Origin: Sympetrum striolatum
Taxonomy: Eukaryota > Arthropoda > Insecta > Odonata > Libellulidae
NCBI GenBank assembly: GCA_947579665.1
Contig: OX388347.1
Location: forward strand, 26,900,562 to 26,964,561
Direction: 5' to 3'
Length of the DNA: 64,000 bases
Under the pieces are notes generated by a model. The model searched no databases, was not told where the DNA came from, and saw nothing but the letters and a program-made list of their open reading frames with translations. The position numbers and the translations under genes are program-made. Each line of letters opens with the position of its first letter. Position 1 is the first letter of the stretch. This document shows, piece by piece, positions 24,820 to 36,986 of the stretch.

Positions 24820-26955
24820 ATCAGTACGTGTTACTTGCTTTAGATATTTGATAAATTTTAAGAGATATTTTTTCATTAAGTATACCAAGTTTAGTTAATA
24901 TGATTAAGTATCACTTTCAACAGCACATATGTAAATAGTATGCATTCTTTGATGTAATGTTTACTTAGCCTCGCCTCTTGTGGATTCCTTATTTAAGTTC
25001 TTTGTTCATGGTGTTAACTTTATCTGTTAATTAGTTACGAAATGACATCGAAGATCTTTATTTAAATGTTAAGTGGCATATTATCATAAAAGATTTTAGC
25101 AACTTTTCAGTAATAAGGAAAGGTTTGCGTTGATATGTTTCTGTGATACTAGTTAAACTAAAGCGCATAATCGATGGAGATTGATATATTAAATATGTAA
25201 TGATTGGATCTGTGTTTCGACTTTATTTATCAAGTATTTCTTATCTTCAAGTAGTGTTACTGAGGAAACCCGACGATGGCAACAACAAAAGCCTCCCTAT
25301 TGCGGCGTTTTTTGCAAGATAGAAAATCATTTAGAGTTAAGGAAACTGCAGGAAAATTTCTTGAATGAAGGAATTTCAGTCAGACTTTTGTGACTAGTGA
25401 TACCAAGTTTACATCAAAATCTCAGAAATCTCTTCATCTGCATCCTGAGATTGTTTTGGATAAAGTGTGACGGTTAGTTGCTGTTTTCTCAGTAAAAATT
25501 TTAGAAGAGTACTGTGTTCAATGATTCATGCTGTACATTGTGGGGTTTTCGCTGAGGAAACATCTTTTCACTGCTATGATCTGCATTTTCAAAGTATTAT
25601 TTATAAGCCGCTCTATTTACATCCAATCATTGTTAACGTCGCTGATGCCTATAACTTAATTTCATTATCGATTTTGTTTATTCGGGTTATGTAACAAGAA
25701 TACTTTATTTTGCTATTTGCTTAATCGGCATTTTATGCATCAGCGAATATTTCTGTGGTTCGTTGTTAACATTTTGACCGCATCTTATAGCTTTTTTATG
25801 GCTTTGAGCATTTCTATTTATCATGAGAAATATTATGGGCTCAGTTGTTCTTTCATCATTTTGTTTGCCATATAATATTCACGCCTCGTATTTTGTTCTT
25901 GTCTTGAGTTCTATACAAGATAAGTGATTTTGTGACCATTTCGTTTAAACTTCAGAATTCTTTGAGAAATGTTTTAATAGATTATACGTGCTTCTTTAAA
26001 GTTTTGATGTGTCAAGTAAATCATACATATATATCTTAAATCAATGTGGCTGGCTGCTACTGCTTTTACTTCAGGTGCATTTAAGGACTCTTGTACTTCA
26101 TATTCTCCTGCTAAACTGTTTTTTATGTTAGTGGTTTCTCATATGCCTCTTGGGGAATCTCTTAACCACTTAGGTTTATGAAGCCTAAATAAAAAGAGAA
26201 ACGCTACCTTTCTGATAACCTCCTGGGTGGTAGTGAAATAATCAGCAAATCTAAAAAAAGTATTTTCTACAGAATTTTTCTTACAGAAGCTGCTCGTAAA
26301 TACCATTAAGATATGTTATATTTGGAATTGATGTTTAATGTTTATTGATGTTTAATGTTTATTGATGTTTATATTTTCCTTGTGATGTGCTACCCATTTG
26401 TCATTGTCATAACATTTGACTGTAAGTATTGGAAGTATACTTGCAATAAATGTACAAAAACTAAATATGCGTGTATATTTTTGTTTCTACCCATATCCCA
26501 CTGGCTATCAGTATTTGTGACGTGCCTGAAGAAACCATGGAGTCAAGGTATGAAGTTTTTCATGAATAACGAATTAAAATTGTAATTTATAGAAATTAAA
26601 TTCTTATTTACGATTAAATTAAAATTCCAGTAACTTATTATTTACAACAATATCGATAATACCACCGTATAGATACCGCAATCTGCCTGTAGCGCCATCG
26701 CTACAGCATGAGGATGGACTACTACGCCAGTAACGCTAGAGGCGGTGCCTAGCATAACTTCCAGGAGCTGGGAAAAAAAGGTGGAGGGGATGAGAAACAG
26801 CCTACCGAGATATTAACCCGTAAATGCCTCACCATGGTAAGGAGCTCCACTCGACTTCCGGTTTGCACCGAAACTTTGAAACAATTTTGGTAGCCATAGT
26901 TGATGGCGTTGGCTTATCTGGCTGCAATAGATAGAGGGAATGCTTAGCTGCAATC
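24820..26955. other. AT-rich DNA between the possible promoter and the THAP exon
   Basis: No domain recognised. A 17-bp unit (ATTGATGTTTAATGTTT) is tandemly repeated about 2.5 times at 26327-26371. The segment at about 26690-26950, just before the THAP exon, is less AT-rich and could be its promoter and 5' untranslated region. Confidence 0.4.
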
Positions 26956-27059
26956 ATGCCAAAGAAATTAATTCATTGCGTTGTAAGAGATTGTGGAAGC
27001 AGTACTGGCATGGATGTTGCGGATAAACGCATGCTTTGTTTCCCGAGGGACAAAAATAC
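26956..27059 (+). CDS. Possible first exon of a THAP-domain (P-element-like or THAP-family) gene
   Basis: ATG at 26956 opens a frame that reads MPKKLIHCVVRDCGSS and, 15 residues on, CFPRDKN before a GTAAGT donor. This is the N-terminal half of a THAP zinc-finger domain: C-x4-C followed by the conserved FP. The exon ends after two bases of a codon, the same intron phase as exon 1 of the P-element relic at 43944-44044. A weak candidate second exon at 28147-28230 reads RWKSRTRQICVTHFD in the matching phase, but it is too short for a complete THAP domain. It could be a host THAP gene or a P-element relic. It is too short for most gene finders. Confidence 0.5.
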
Positions 27060-28654
27060 GTAAGTACAAGAATGGTCCGTCCAACGAATTTCTTGAAGCG
27101 TTTTGATTCGTTTCATTGAATACGTTTAATTCGTAATAGCGTAATTGCTAATTTACTCTTGCCTCCGTTAAGCCTTCTGCATTTACATAGGTTTTTTCAG
27201 TTGGGGAGTTTTATAGGAAAGCTGAAGCATGAAAAACTAATGTGAAGCTTAAGTTAATTGCATGAGGGATTCACCAAATGCTATAATAAAGTATGACGAA
27301 CCTTCAAAGTTCAATTTAGAGTCCCTTAAGAATACTGGATAATGTCCTTACAACAATTCTTGCAAATATATTTCAGTAGGCCCCAAAGAAGATCACCAAA
27401 TAGGTTAAATGTTGAGGAAAATGGTGTTTTGTAATTTATTGGAATTGCTCTAACAGGCTGAAATTATCTAAAAAATAATTTTTGTATTGTACCGCTTAAA
27501 TATATGTTCATTTCTGTGTTACAATATTATTTCTATTTGGCAATTGAGTGATATATATGTGTCTTTTTACTGTGTATATTATTTTTGGATTTTTTGTTTA
27601 TATAAGTAGTTTCTAAGTCTTGTAACTGTTGTTTGTTGATATTGCCCTTCCAAATCTCCACAAATCACAGTGAAATAAGTCATTTAATCTTAACATGCTT
27701 CACAAAATTGGTTGTGGTTATATCGTTTCCAATGTATGTTTTTGTCTGCGTGTTATGTATGCCGTTTATCTTCCTCCATCTTATAATTTAGATTTATCAT
27801 TACTACGTTTGTTATTTGGAATTGTGGTAAATATCTTGTCTACTTGCTGTAAATGATGTTTTTGAAGTGCTGGATACTGGATGGTAGCTGAAATATTAGA
27901 ATCGTCGAGGCTATTATCATCACAATGGCTTTAATTATTAGTGAAGATTATTCTAATTCTTTTTTTGGCTTCAGTTCTTTAATAGTAATATATTCATCGT
28001 GCATGTGGTATCTTCGCGAAAATTGTTAATTTTTTTCAGTTCCTGTGCACATTCTATGCGTTCAATGTTCTTAGTAATAGTAGTATTTTTAGTTCTTCGA
28101 AAGGCATGTCGGGAGTTTTGCATTTTTTCATTATAAATTTACAAAGAAGGTGGAAATCTAGGACTAGGCAAATTTGTGTGACACATTTTGACATTTACTT
28201 ACCGCTTCTTCAGTCTTTAGAACAAAATTAATGCAGACTGCAGTCTTGAGCATGTGTTCTGATACCTCACCTCTCACATCTTTCACTTCAGTTTACTACT
28301 TCCATTTGTATATTACAATGTGAAATCACTACTGGGTTCATGATCTGACATATTAGACTGAATCTGTGTATTTCTCCTCTTTAGTTTAGTGTCGAATGGA
28401 GTGACTGATCTCTCATGATATTTCTTACCTTTTTTGTCCAACCAAAGAAATGTTATTTCAACCAAGGCAAACAGTTTACGGTTCACAATACTGCAATGAA
28501 ATATAAAAAATGCAATACTGATTGTAAATGTTGTGAGTAACAGAGCAATATAAAGTATTCAAAACTTCATGGACGAAGCTAATAGGTCATTTATTCCATA
28601 TGTGATATGAAATTCTTTAACATTATTTGTTATTCTACTTCATACATCATTGTA
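27060..28654. other. Intron or intergenic DNA after the THAP exon
   Basis: AT-rich with no clear domain apart from the weak second THAP exon candidate at 28147-28230 (preceded by the acceptor-like TTTACAAAG). Confidence 0.4.
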
Positions 28655-28731
28655 CACTCCTGGCCAAAATTAACGCAGCACCTCCCTAGCGATCCTTACG
28701 GCTGGTGCTGCGTTAATTTTGGCCAGGACTG
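28655..28731. mobile_element. 77-bp Tc1-type palindromic MITE, copy 2
   Basis: Same length and same ends as the copy at 3752-3828, flanked by TA at 28653-28654 and 28732-28733. The two copies differ at about three positions in the right arm (ACGGCTGGTGCTGCG here versus ACGACCGGTGCTACG), so they spread relatively recently. Confidence 0.88.
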
Positions 28732-28733
28732 TA

Positions 28734-29825
28734 CTTTCTAAAATTTTACTCTGAGCTACCCTTAGATTTGTCAATTAATTTTGTTTTTGTGTGAACTCTT
28801 TACACCTCATGCAAAAGTTTCGAACACTTCCTCTAAGGTTTTTTTTTTTCAGTTTTACTAGAAATTTTAGATTGATATACTATTTTGTTATCTGAAAATC
28901 GTCAAACTTAGCTTGTACCAAAGGATAAATGAAAACTATTTGTCAAGATACATTAGCTGGAATTATCAAACTCTCTTGCAATAATGTAGAAATTGTTCAA
29001 AACTGCAAGAACCACTTGTTATCCAGCCATTTCACTGAAAACCTTTTCTGATAATATCGTTATGGCAGTAATTGCATGCACCTACGTGCAATTTACCCTT
29101 TCCCATGGCAGTAATTGTTAGGTTAGTTGGCATCTGTAATGTATCTAATCATCTTTCATCACCTCTCTCTCCAATGAAGTGGTATCTCGTATAAATCCTT
29201 GCTACTATTATGGCTTTAAGACAGTTAAGTTGCCTCCCAGGCTGATGATTAATTAATCAGATGGGGCCAATTCTTCAAAATATTTTTCACAAAATACACT
29301 TAAGTAGCCTCTTTATTTGCAACAATGTCAGCTTTTTTCTTTGCTTCTGTGCTGGATGATTCCCCTCTTTCAGCATTGATAAGTTCTGTTCTTCACATTG
29401 TTTGGCCGGTAAGCACAAATAACGTAGAAGTTGAAGTGCCTTAACTACCACTCCTAGTATTGACATCAAACATATTGTTATCTTCTTGTTAATCATTATG
29501 CTGATATTCTCTCTACATTTCATATAACTTAATATACTCCTTTTTATCTTACTGAAATGTTTTTTATGACAGAACTGAGTTTGCAAATGAAGTACACTGT
29601 CTTTAGCAAACTTTTACAGCAATGATCGTACCAACTTTTGGTATGGTGCATTTCATTGATTCCATGCAAGCAGTATAGTCCTTAGCTTCTGTCACAGTCT
29701 TCCTGTGGGTTTAACAGATAAAACATTTTTATACACAACAGCTGAGACTTATTCATATATCTTGTCCCAACATTTTTGCTAGGTTTAGTGAAATTCATTA
29801 CTGTTCTATTTAAATTCCCCTTGTA
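28734..29825. other. Intergenic DNA left of the Tigger element
   Basis: No recognisable gene. The minus-strand frame at 29287-29586 has no domain I can identify. Confidence 0.5.
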
Positions 29826-30373
29826 TAGTAGACCCCCGCTTTACGATATTAATCTGTTCCACTGACTCCATCGTATTGTGAAAATATCGAATTGTGAACC
29901 CTATAACACACTGATTGCCGGTAATTCGTTCCAAGTCATATATATATATACATACATATATTTGTATATATGATTTTAAATGGTTGTGATATATTTTAAA
30001 GATATTTAGGGGTTATGCCACTTTAAATGAATAATATATAATAACGTTAATGATTTATTAAAAAATATACATAATTTGGTGGATGTTCATGAGAAAATAT
30101 AGATTTCACACAAAACAGACTCTTTCACCACCGAATTCGGGCTTCGTGCATAGGGTTCGTCTGCGATGACAAGGACCTGGATACCTCTGGCGGCCTAACC
30201 GCGAAACGAAGAATTTGAACAAATTAGTAAAGAGAGTTGGCAAAATATCAACTTGATTGTATTGTTTTTAAAATTTAAATGGGAACATAAAACACCAATA
30301 AATTAACACTTACGCACCTTAAATTTGAACAGCTGCCTCTCACAAATGATGGAGTGATGGTTTCGTGAAGTTG

Positions 30374-32069
30374 TCACTGTCGGAAGGTAGAATCCCCTTC
30401 CTTTAATTCGTCTGAAGAAGATGCAGGCCTTGTTGGAGTTGCTGCTAGCTGTAACTTAAAATAACGCTCCAAACTCATTTGTTTTGCCCTCTTTTGTTGG
30501 ATATTTTTAAAATAACTTAGCACATTATCTTCAAATTTACAGGTTAGAAGTTCTGTACCTTCAATGTCTGGGTGTTTCTTAACTTTTTTTTTTACTAATT
30601 CCCACGCAGCAAACAGCTCTTTAATCTCATGAGGTGTTGCAACATGGTCATTTTCATCTGGTTCCTCCTCGACACTGTCGTTTTCCATCGTTTTTTCTAA
30701 TTCAGTGAGCTCCTTTGTTGTCAGCTCTCTCCCATGATCTTCAATTAATTCATCTACGTCATCTGCGTCAATATCAAGTCCTAGAGACTCGCCGAGAGTG
30801 ACAATTTCCTGCTCCATGACACCCTCTTGATCAATCCCTTCAAAATCGTGGATGATTTCAGGCCACAAGTTCTTCCACGCTGAATTGAGGCACCGAGTAG
30901 ATACCTTATTCCAGGCATTCACAATTAAATGTACACTTTCTAAAATGTTAGATCTCGACTTCCAGAATTCCTTGAGTGTGATAGCATTGGCTCCTGAAGT
31001 TGCTTCAAAGCACTTGGCAAACATCTTTTTCGTGTAAAGTTTTTTGAATGTCGCTATCACTTTCTGGTCCATTGGTTGAAGCAGAGGAGTGGTATTGGGT
31101 GGGAGAAATTTTACAGTTACAAAGTCAAATTGCGTCTCAAGAGATCGAGCAAGTTCTGGATCATGGCCTGGTGCATTATCCAGCAGTAGCAGTGCCTTTA
31201 GAGGAAGTTTGTTCTTCTCCAAATAACTCTTCACCGATAGACAGAATAGTTCATGAGCCCATTCATTAAACAGCTGTCTTGTCACCCAGGCCTTCTTGTT
31301 GCTACGCCAGAACACACCCAACTTGCTTTTTATAATTTTATGTTGCTTGAACACCCTGGGTGTTTCTGAATGGTAAACAAACATTGGTCTCAGTTTGCAC
31401 CTAATAGCAGAGTAAGCCTGTCTTTCATAGGCTTATGCCCAGGTAAGGAGGCTCTTCCTTGGTTATGTATATTCTTTTAGGCATTCGCTTCCAGAAAAGC
31501 CCCGTCTCATCAACATTGATTACTTGTTGAGGGCTATAATTTTCATTTTCAATGAACTCACCAAACTTCACTTTAAAAGTTTCTGCTGCTTCCTTATTAG
31601 CACTGGCAGCCTCTCCATGCCTAATAACGCTTTTTATGTCAGATCGTTTCTTAAAGCGCTCGAACCAACCTTTGCTGGCTTTAAAATTGTCATAACGAGA
31701 GTCACTGGTTGAGGGTGATATTGCTTTTAAGTAGTTATATATTTCCTTGGCTTTTTCACATATGTATTGTCCAGGAAGTGTATCGCCCTTCATTTCCTTC
31801 TCTCTAATCCACAATAATAAAAGTCTTTCCATTTCAGCAATCAAATCTCGGAATTTTTGCACTGTATTTGATTCATCGACAACTTTGATTTTCTTGTAGA
31901 TGTCTTTTGGTTTCACTATCGTTGATATTGTTGACTGTGGATAGCCATATTCACGCACCAATGCACTAATTCGCACACCCTCGTCGTGTTTACTCACTAT
32001 TTCTTGTTTTATTTTAATTGTGATTTTCTGCTTACTGCGCACTTTAGGGGCCATGGCTACTATAATCAA
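30374..32069 (-). pseudogene. Tigger transposase (CENP-B/jerky-like DDE), two frameshifts
   Basis: Read from 32069 leftwards. Residues 1-60 hold a psq-type helix-turn-helix (KIKQEIVSKHDEGVRISALV). About residues 75-150 form a CENP-B-type DNA-binding domain (SKGWFERFKKRS). The catalytic domain follows: first Asp in INVDETGLFW (about 31510), second in LLLDNAPGHD (about 31180), third in LQPMDQKVIATF (about 31060). The frame is broken between 31385 and 31470: one indel just after the KEEP region and a small deletion after LLLGAN, where several residues usual in the family are absent. The acidic C-terminal tail (ELEKTMENDSVEEEPDEND) is retained. All three catalytic aspartates survive, so decay is fairly recent, but no full-length protein can be made. 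Confidence 0.9.
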
Positions 32070-32270
32070 TAATGATGTAATAGAATATGTTGTCTAATAG
32101 CTATAATTAGATATATCATTGAGTATACTGTGCTGCAAATTCGCAAACAACCACTTCTGGCGAGCGAAGCGTAAAGACTAAAGCTCATATGTATTTTTAC
32201 CACGCGACAAACAAGAAAATACATTCATATGTTTATTTTGTATGTCATATCATATATTGTATTTAAAACA

Positions 32271-32395
32271 CTTCGCCTTCACACTCAAATATGAACATTG
32301 TAGTAAACATGCGTCACTTTTTGTTTGAATGGTGAAAGGCAAAAAGTGACCCATGTTTACTACAATGAAATACATATTTAAGTGTGAAGGCGAAG
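32271..32395. repeat. 125-bp imperfect palindrome inside the Tigger element
   Basis: CTTCGCCTTCACACT at 32271-32285 pairs with AGTGTGAAGGCGAAG at 32381-32395, and CATTGTAGTAAACATG (about 32295) pairs with CATGTTTACTACAATG (about 32352). The arms are about 53-56 bp with a spacer of about 16 bases. It could be a nested foldback MITE or a hairpin in the element's subterminal DNA. No duplication flanking it was seen. Confidence 0.8.
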
Positions 32396-32541
32396 GGACG
32401 GGAGTTTGTCGGAGTCTGTCGCAAAAGAACACAATATCGGAAAGATATCGTAACGCGAGTCAGGAATCGTAATGTGAAGCGTAATCTCCTCATGAACGTA
32501 CATCGTAATGTGATTTTATCGTAAAGCGGGGGTCTACTGTA

Positions 32542-33168
32542 CCTTAATTTACTTTTTCTAAAAGTTCCTCAGCTTTCCAACTCGGGTAACTTAACTTTAT
32601 CTATGGAATTCAGTTATAGGTAGAATTGCCATCTTTGTTTGCATTTTGAGCCTATGAACCAATAGCTACATAACAATTTTGCTCATAACTGAATTTTATA
32701 CGTATTGCTAGAGTTACAATATATGTTAAACCCCTGGAACTTAGTGGAAAGCTTTCTCTATGTCTATCATTGCCTTATAAGCTGGTCTATTAAACTCCCA
32801 TGATTTTTCTAGGACTATTTACAGTACATAGTCCATTGTATTTCAGTGGTCCTTATATCCTTTCATAGATGTCAATGACATTTTGTTTTGTAATGCAATT
32901 TCTCAATATTTCTAGCAGTCTAGTCATTTATTCCCTTTTGTATTGCTTAACCCCATTCCTCTGGGATGCAACCTCTCCTCCACGTAATTTATTGTAGGTT
33001 TTATTAATTTTTTGTGATACATATTTATAATTTTATCTTATTGCAATGTTTACTGTTATTGATTTTATTTCTTGTAATTTTGTTATATTGCCGCTTTTGT
33101 AATTTCTATGTTATAGACAGCATTCCTTTACATCTTTTAGCTTTTACTATCACTAGGTTTTTCATACA
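32542..33168. other. Intergenic DNA between Tigger and the hAT MITE
   Basis: No gene recognised; AT-rich, with a pyrimidine-rich stretch at about 33014-33160. Confidence 0.5.
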
Positions 33169-33473
33169 CAGGCCTGTGCACACGGGGGGGTTTTGGGGGT
33201 TCAAACACCCCCCCCCCCCCATGAGGATCCTTCATACAAAAAGTTCCTCGAATGATGAATTGAAGATAGGATAAAATGAAATTATTTTATTTAATGTTTC
33301 ATTTAGTAAACTTTTTCTTCCAAAATGTAGTGCCTCTTTCAACTTTCATGTTAACGTCTGTCAGGACTCCTGTACGTTCTCGTGTACGTTCATTATTGAT
33401 AGTTGTATTAATATAGTTACTATTTTTTAATGAGAAAACCCCCCCCCACGAGCAAATCCTGCGCTCGGCCCTG
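33169..33473. mobile_element. hAT-type MITE (305 bp) with 8-bp target-site duplication
   Basis: The left end CAGGCCTGTGCACACGGGGG and the right end (reverse complement CAGGGCCGAGCGCAGG...GGGGGTTTT) form imperfect terminal repeats starting CAGG. A perfect 8-bp direct repeat, TTCATACA, flanks it at 33161-33168 and 33474-33481; 8 bp is the hallmark of hAT transposases. Long runs of G and C lie just inside each end, including a run of C near 33206. It has no coding capacity. Confidence 0.88.
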
Positions 33474-33481
33474 TTCATACA

Positions 33482-35944
33482 CACCTTCCTTTTTGGGTAT
33501 TCACCAATTTATTAGCCTTCCAAAAAATCTGTTAATTGTTCTTAGTAGTATTTTGATTGTATGGGATATCATATTTATTTCCTGTTCTTAGTATCTTTTG
33601 CTGTTTCTCTTCTTTTCAATTACTATCATATTATTATTATTATTTATATATTTATTTTATTTATCATTTGTTTGCTCAATCATTCTTAATCTGTTAATAG
33701 TGACAAGTGATGCAGAAGAATGCATCTCATAACTTAATATCAATCTTTTATGGCTGCAATATTTTTTCAAGTAACACATTTTACTAAATGTAGCTTATCA
33801 GTGTTTTGTCCATGGCTATATTTTCCTTGCACCTATACATTTGTTTTATCACCATTATTAACTATTACATATTGTCTACTAGAGAAAACATATAGCTCAA
33901 CTCAACAAGCACAAGAAGTAAGTACTTGTTTCAAATGAACCATAATACATATTGCTTTTTAAATTCAAAGATTGGTAGAATCGCCACTGTCTTTTCTGAC
34001 TACTGTTGCCTTTTTAAATCTGTGTTAGTAGACATCCTATGGCCACTCTGAATCACTGCAAGGTTCTTTGTAATTTTGGCCAGCATTGTAACATCCACAC
34101 AAAATTATTAAGAATACTTGTGACTGGTTTGCAAGAGTTTTATATATTTTTTAAATTTTAGTTTTGATTATTAAACACATCAATTACTTTTAGTTACAAT
34201 GAGGTTTTGACTCGTAGGTTAAAGCTGGGAACCTTTGATTTACTGAGTTTTAAATCAATTTTTAAGTATGTTGCTTTAAAGATAGCTCAAAATTATTTGG
34301 TAAATAGTAAAGCAAGTTTTTAAGGAAGTCGCCACAAAATTTTGTGAGACTGTTTTATAAAATGGCCTCAATTCAAATATTTCAGAGAAAAGAAAGTAAC
34401 CATGTATCTCATTTTAAGTTGCGATGACCAAAAATGCCCCAAAAGTCAGGATTTGGCAAAAAAAAAATCATTACTCAAAAACAAAGAAATAGCAGACACC
34501 TTAAGTGGGGTGTTTTGGGTAGTCCAGGAGGAGCTCTGTACTTTCCATTATCACTACTTTTTGGGATACCCTGTATGTGTCAATTTTCAATAAGTAATGT
34601 GGAAATATGTAGAAGTTTATTATAAGTAACTAATTATATTCTTTCTTTTTTCTCTCTTATACTTTTCCATTATTCAGCGTATTTTCCTTGCTATACTTTA
34701 TGTATATATACACTAATCCTCTAAGGATTTTCATACAATTTTTATTTATAACCGAAAAAAACGTCAACTTTGAATAAAAGTGATGCATCCCTACAGAAGA
34801 TTTCTTTTGTCTGGGATGCCAAATTTTCATGACTTATTTGTTAAAATTTCCTAAGCATTTATCTTTTTTTAAGTGAAAAAGATATAATTATCAAAGGAAG
34901 TAAATGTGGTACTTTTATCTGGGTTATTATTTTAACAAAAAGTAATGGCGTTTCTTTGAATTTTGTTACTTTTTAGTAAAATCTGAACTGGTGATAGGGG
35001 TTCAGCAATCTTCTGTATCCACTGGCGGCCAATTGCTCTTCTCCTGACTGCTCCAATGTTTGGAGGTAGGCACAGTACGGCTGCAAATATCCACTATGCT
35101 GCCCTACTTGGAGTACCTGTGGGAAGTGCTTTTGGAGTTATGCAATCAATCTGGTTACTTGCAGAGTTGGGTTGCCAGCACATGAAGAAATTCACTTGAT
35201 CATCACCTCCTGGCATAATGGATGTGGTTGCAGACAAATAGGGGTATGTGTCATTGAGATGGGGATGTAGAGGGGTTCCATTTCTATAAGTACTGCATAA
35301 GGGCTGTGAGAGAGTATGCAGCAAAAAAAGGGATTCTCAGTCACTTCGTACTATACCCTTTATGCATGAAGTGTATGGAGCTTCTCAACACCTACTTGAT
35401 TTTTTTAGTTTAAGGAAATATATTATGGATAATAATATTTTGTGAATTATTGAAATTTGTTCCAAACTCCTCTTGTTACTACATTTTTATCTTATGACTT
35501 ACGAACATTTTTGATGATAACTTCAATAAAAACTCTGGCGCACGGGACGGCAACTTACGTGTTAACAGAGCGCGCTGTGTTTGTGCTACCATCTCTGCGG
35601 TGCCGACAGCTCACTACATGTAGGCAGTCGACGCGCGCGCCATCATCTGACACTAATTCAGCACGCTATGCATCAATGGAGGCTATTTCAAATTAATCGT
35701 ATTCGTAATTTTGCTAAAATCATACGTTTTAATGACTTTTTATCGAGTTCACGTCTTTACCAACCAATATATCGCTGCAGAGGGTGTTATATTTGCAGGC
35801 ATTTTTTCACTCGAGTCACATACCAACAAGGATGAAAAACAATGATACTCATCATCATTCAGCCTTCCTCCAAATTTGTACACAAGTTAGTCCTGAAATT
35901 CAACATTCACATAAAGAAAAAAGGAAAAACCACATCCAGTATTA
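33482..35944. other. Intergenic DNA, AT-rich with a GC-richer patch at 35.5-35.7 kb
   Basis: No identified gene. At 34071-34090, TAATTTTGGCCAGCATTGTA resembles one arm of the 77-bp Tc1-type MITE and may be a decayed half-copy. At 34987-35199 there is a 71-codon stop-free frame without an ATG, discussed under findings. A patch at about 35530-35690 has repeated CGCGC strings but no recognisable product. Confidence 0.45.
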
Positions 35945-36116
35945 ATGTCGCAGCGACGACATTGGGAGTACCGGTTAAAAAAGGGATTGGCCAATATCTA
36001 TTATAGGAGTTTATTTGTACTTCACACAAGGAAATATTACACATACCGTCGTTACTGGCTGACGGGGAACACCACCAACGGGCTGAGTCCAAACCGGACC
36101 TGTCTTCTCGGGAACG

Positions 36117-36297
36117 TCTCCACCAGCGGAATGAGTCTGCTGGGGAGCGGTCCAAATCTGTTTCCAGATCGGGCCCTGGGACCTATTTCTCAGGGATTTC
36201 TCCACCAGCGGAAAGAGTCCGAATTGGCGAGCCAACTGTTCTCGGGGCTGGGGAGCGGGGGGGTCCAAATCTGTTTCCAGATAGGGCCCGGGGACCT
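36117..36297. repeat. Imperfect tandem duplication of about 80-100 bp
   Basis: TCTCCACCAGCGGAATGAGTC at 36117 and GGTCCAAATCTGTTTCCAGAT at about 36149 recur in the same order at 36199 (TCTCCACCAGCGGAAAGAGTC) and about 36260. The second unit carries an extra insertion between the two blocks. Confidence 0.75.
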
Positions 36298-36931
36298 ACG
36301 GGGAGACCCTGAATTAGAAGCTCGGAGGAAGACTATTTCCCTTCGAGCCCCTAACCCCAAGTGACTTTCTTTCCAAAAATGGGGCGTATTTATACAAATT
36401 TTGGGGAAGCGTTGGTGGTGTTCGCGCGCTTTCTTAGCGTCCCCACGCCCAAGATTGGCGTGGCCACGCCAAAGCTTGGCGTACCCAAGCGCAAGTCTCG
36501 GATTGCGCGTTCCCTGTTACTTGTCATTCCTGGCTTTGGTCCTTTGCAAGTTATCATCGCGGTCTCTCTCAAGATCATTGCCGACCGGCGTGATGAGTGA
36601 GGAGAGCGCTTCCCCACCCCTGGCCCATCTGCGAACTGGACCATGGGTTCCCCACCAGTCACCGCTAGAATTTATAGGTGCTGGACCCACCCGCACATTG
36701 GAATGCGCCTGTGGGAACGCACCCACACTAAAGATGCGTCCTTACCACATCACCCCGGCGGCTAAAAAGACCCCTGGGTGAAAAATGAAGAGAACTTGCT
36801 CCGGACCTACTTCCAGGAATGACTATTTTCAGCCAGCAACGACAAAAAATTACAATACAAAAAATAAAAACAACCAAAAATTATATCCTTAGTATTTCCC
36901 CTGGCAGGTGTTAGTCTTCCACCCCACTGGT

Positions 36932-36986
36932 CACATTCACAACACATTCACAACACATTCACAACACATTCACAACACATTCACAC
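36932..36986. repeat. 11-bp tandem repeat, five copies
   Basis: CACATTCACAA repeated five times in a row, the last copy imperfect. Confidence 0.9.

Larger units (their letters stand above)
29826..32539 (-). mobile_element. Tigger-type (pogo superfamily) DNA transposon, full-length, 2714 bp
   Basis: The left end TAGTAGACCCCCGCTTTACG and the right end (CGTAAAGCGGGGGTCTACTG) are inverted repeats matching the well-known Tigger/pogo terminus CAGTAGACCCCC. TA flanks both ends (29824-29825 and 32540-32541). The interior carries one minus-strand transposase, now frameshifted. A second terminal-like motif (ATCGTAATGTGA) occurs next to the right end. The element also contains a large palindrome at 32271-32395. 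Confidence 0.93.

Noticed and set aside
24100..26600. CRISPR-like or bacterial features
   Set aside because: No regularly spaced repeats, ribosome binding sites or operon layout anywhere in the window; splice sites and TE types are eukaryotic.
36011..36781. Several overlapping open frames of 69-139 codons on both strands
   Set aside because: All frames are open because the DNA is GC-rich and repetitive; none has a domain.
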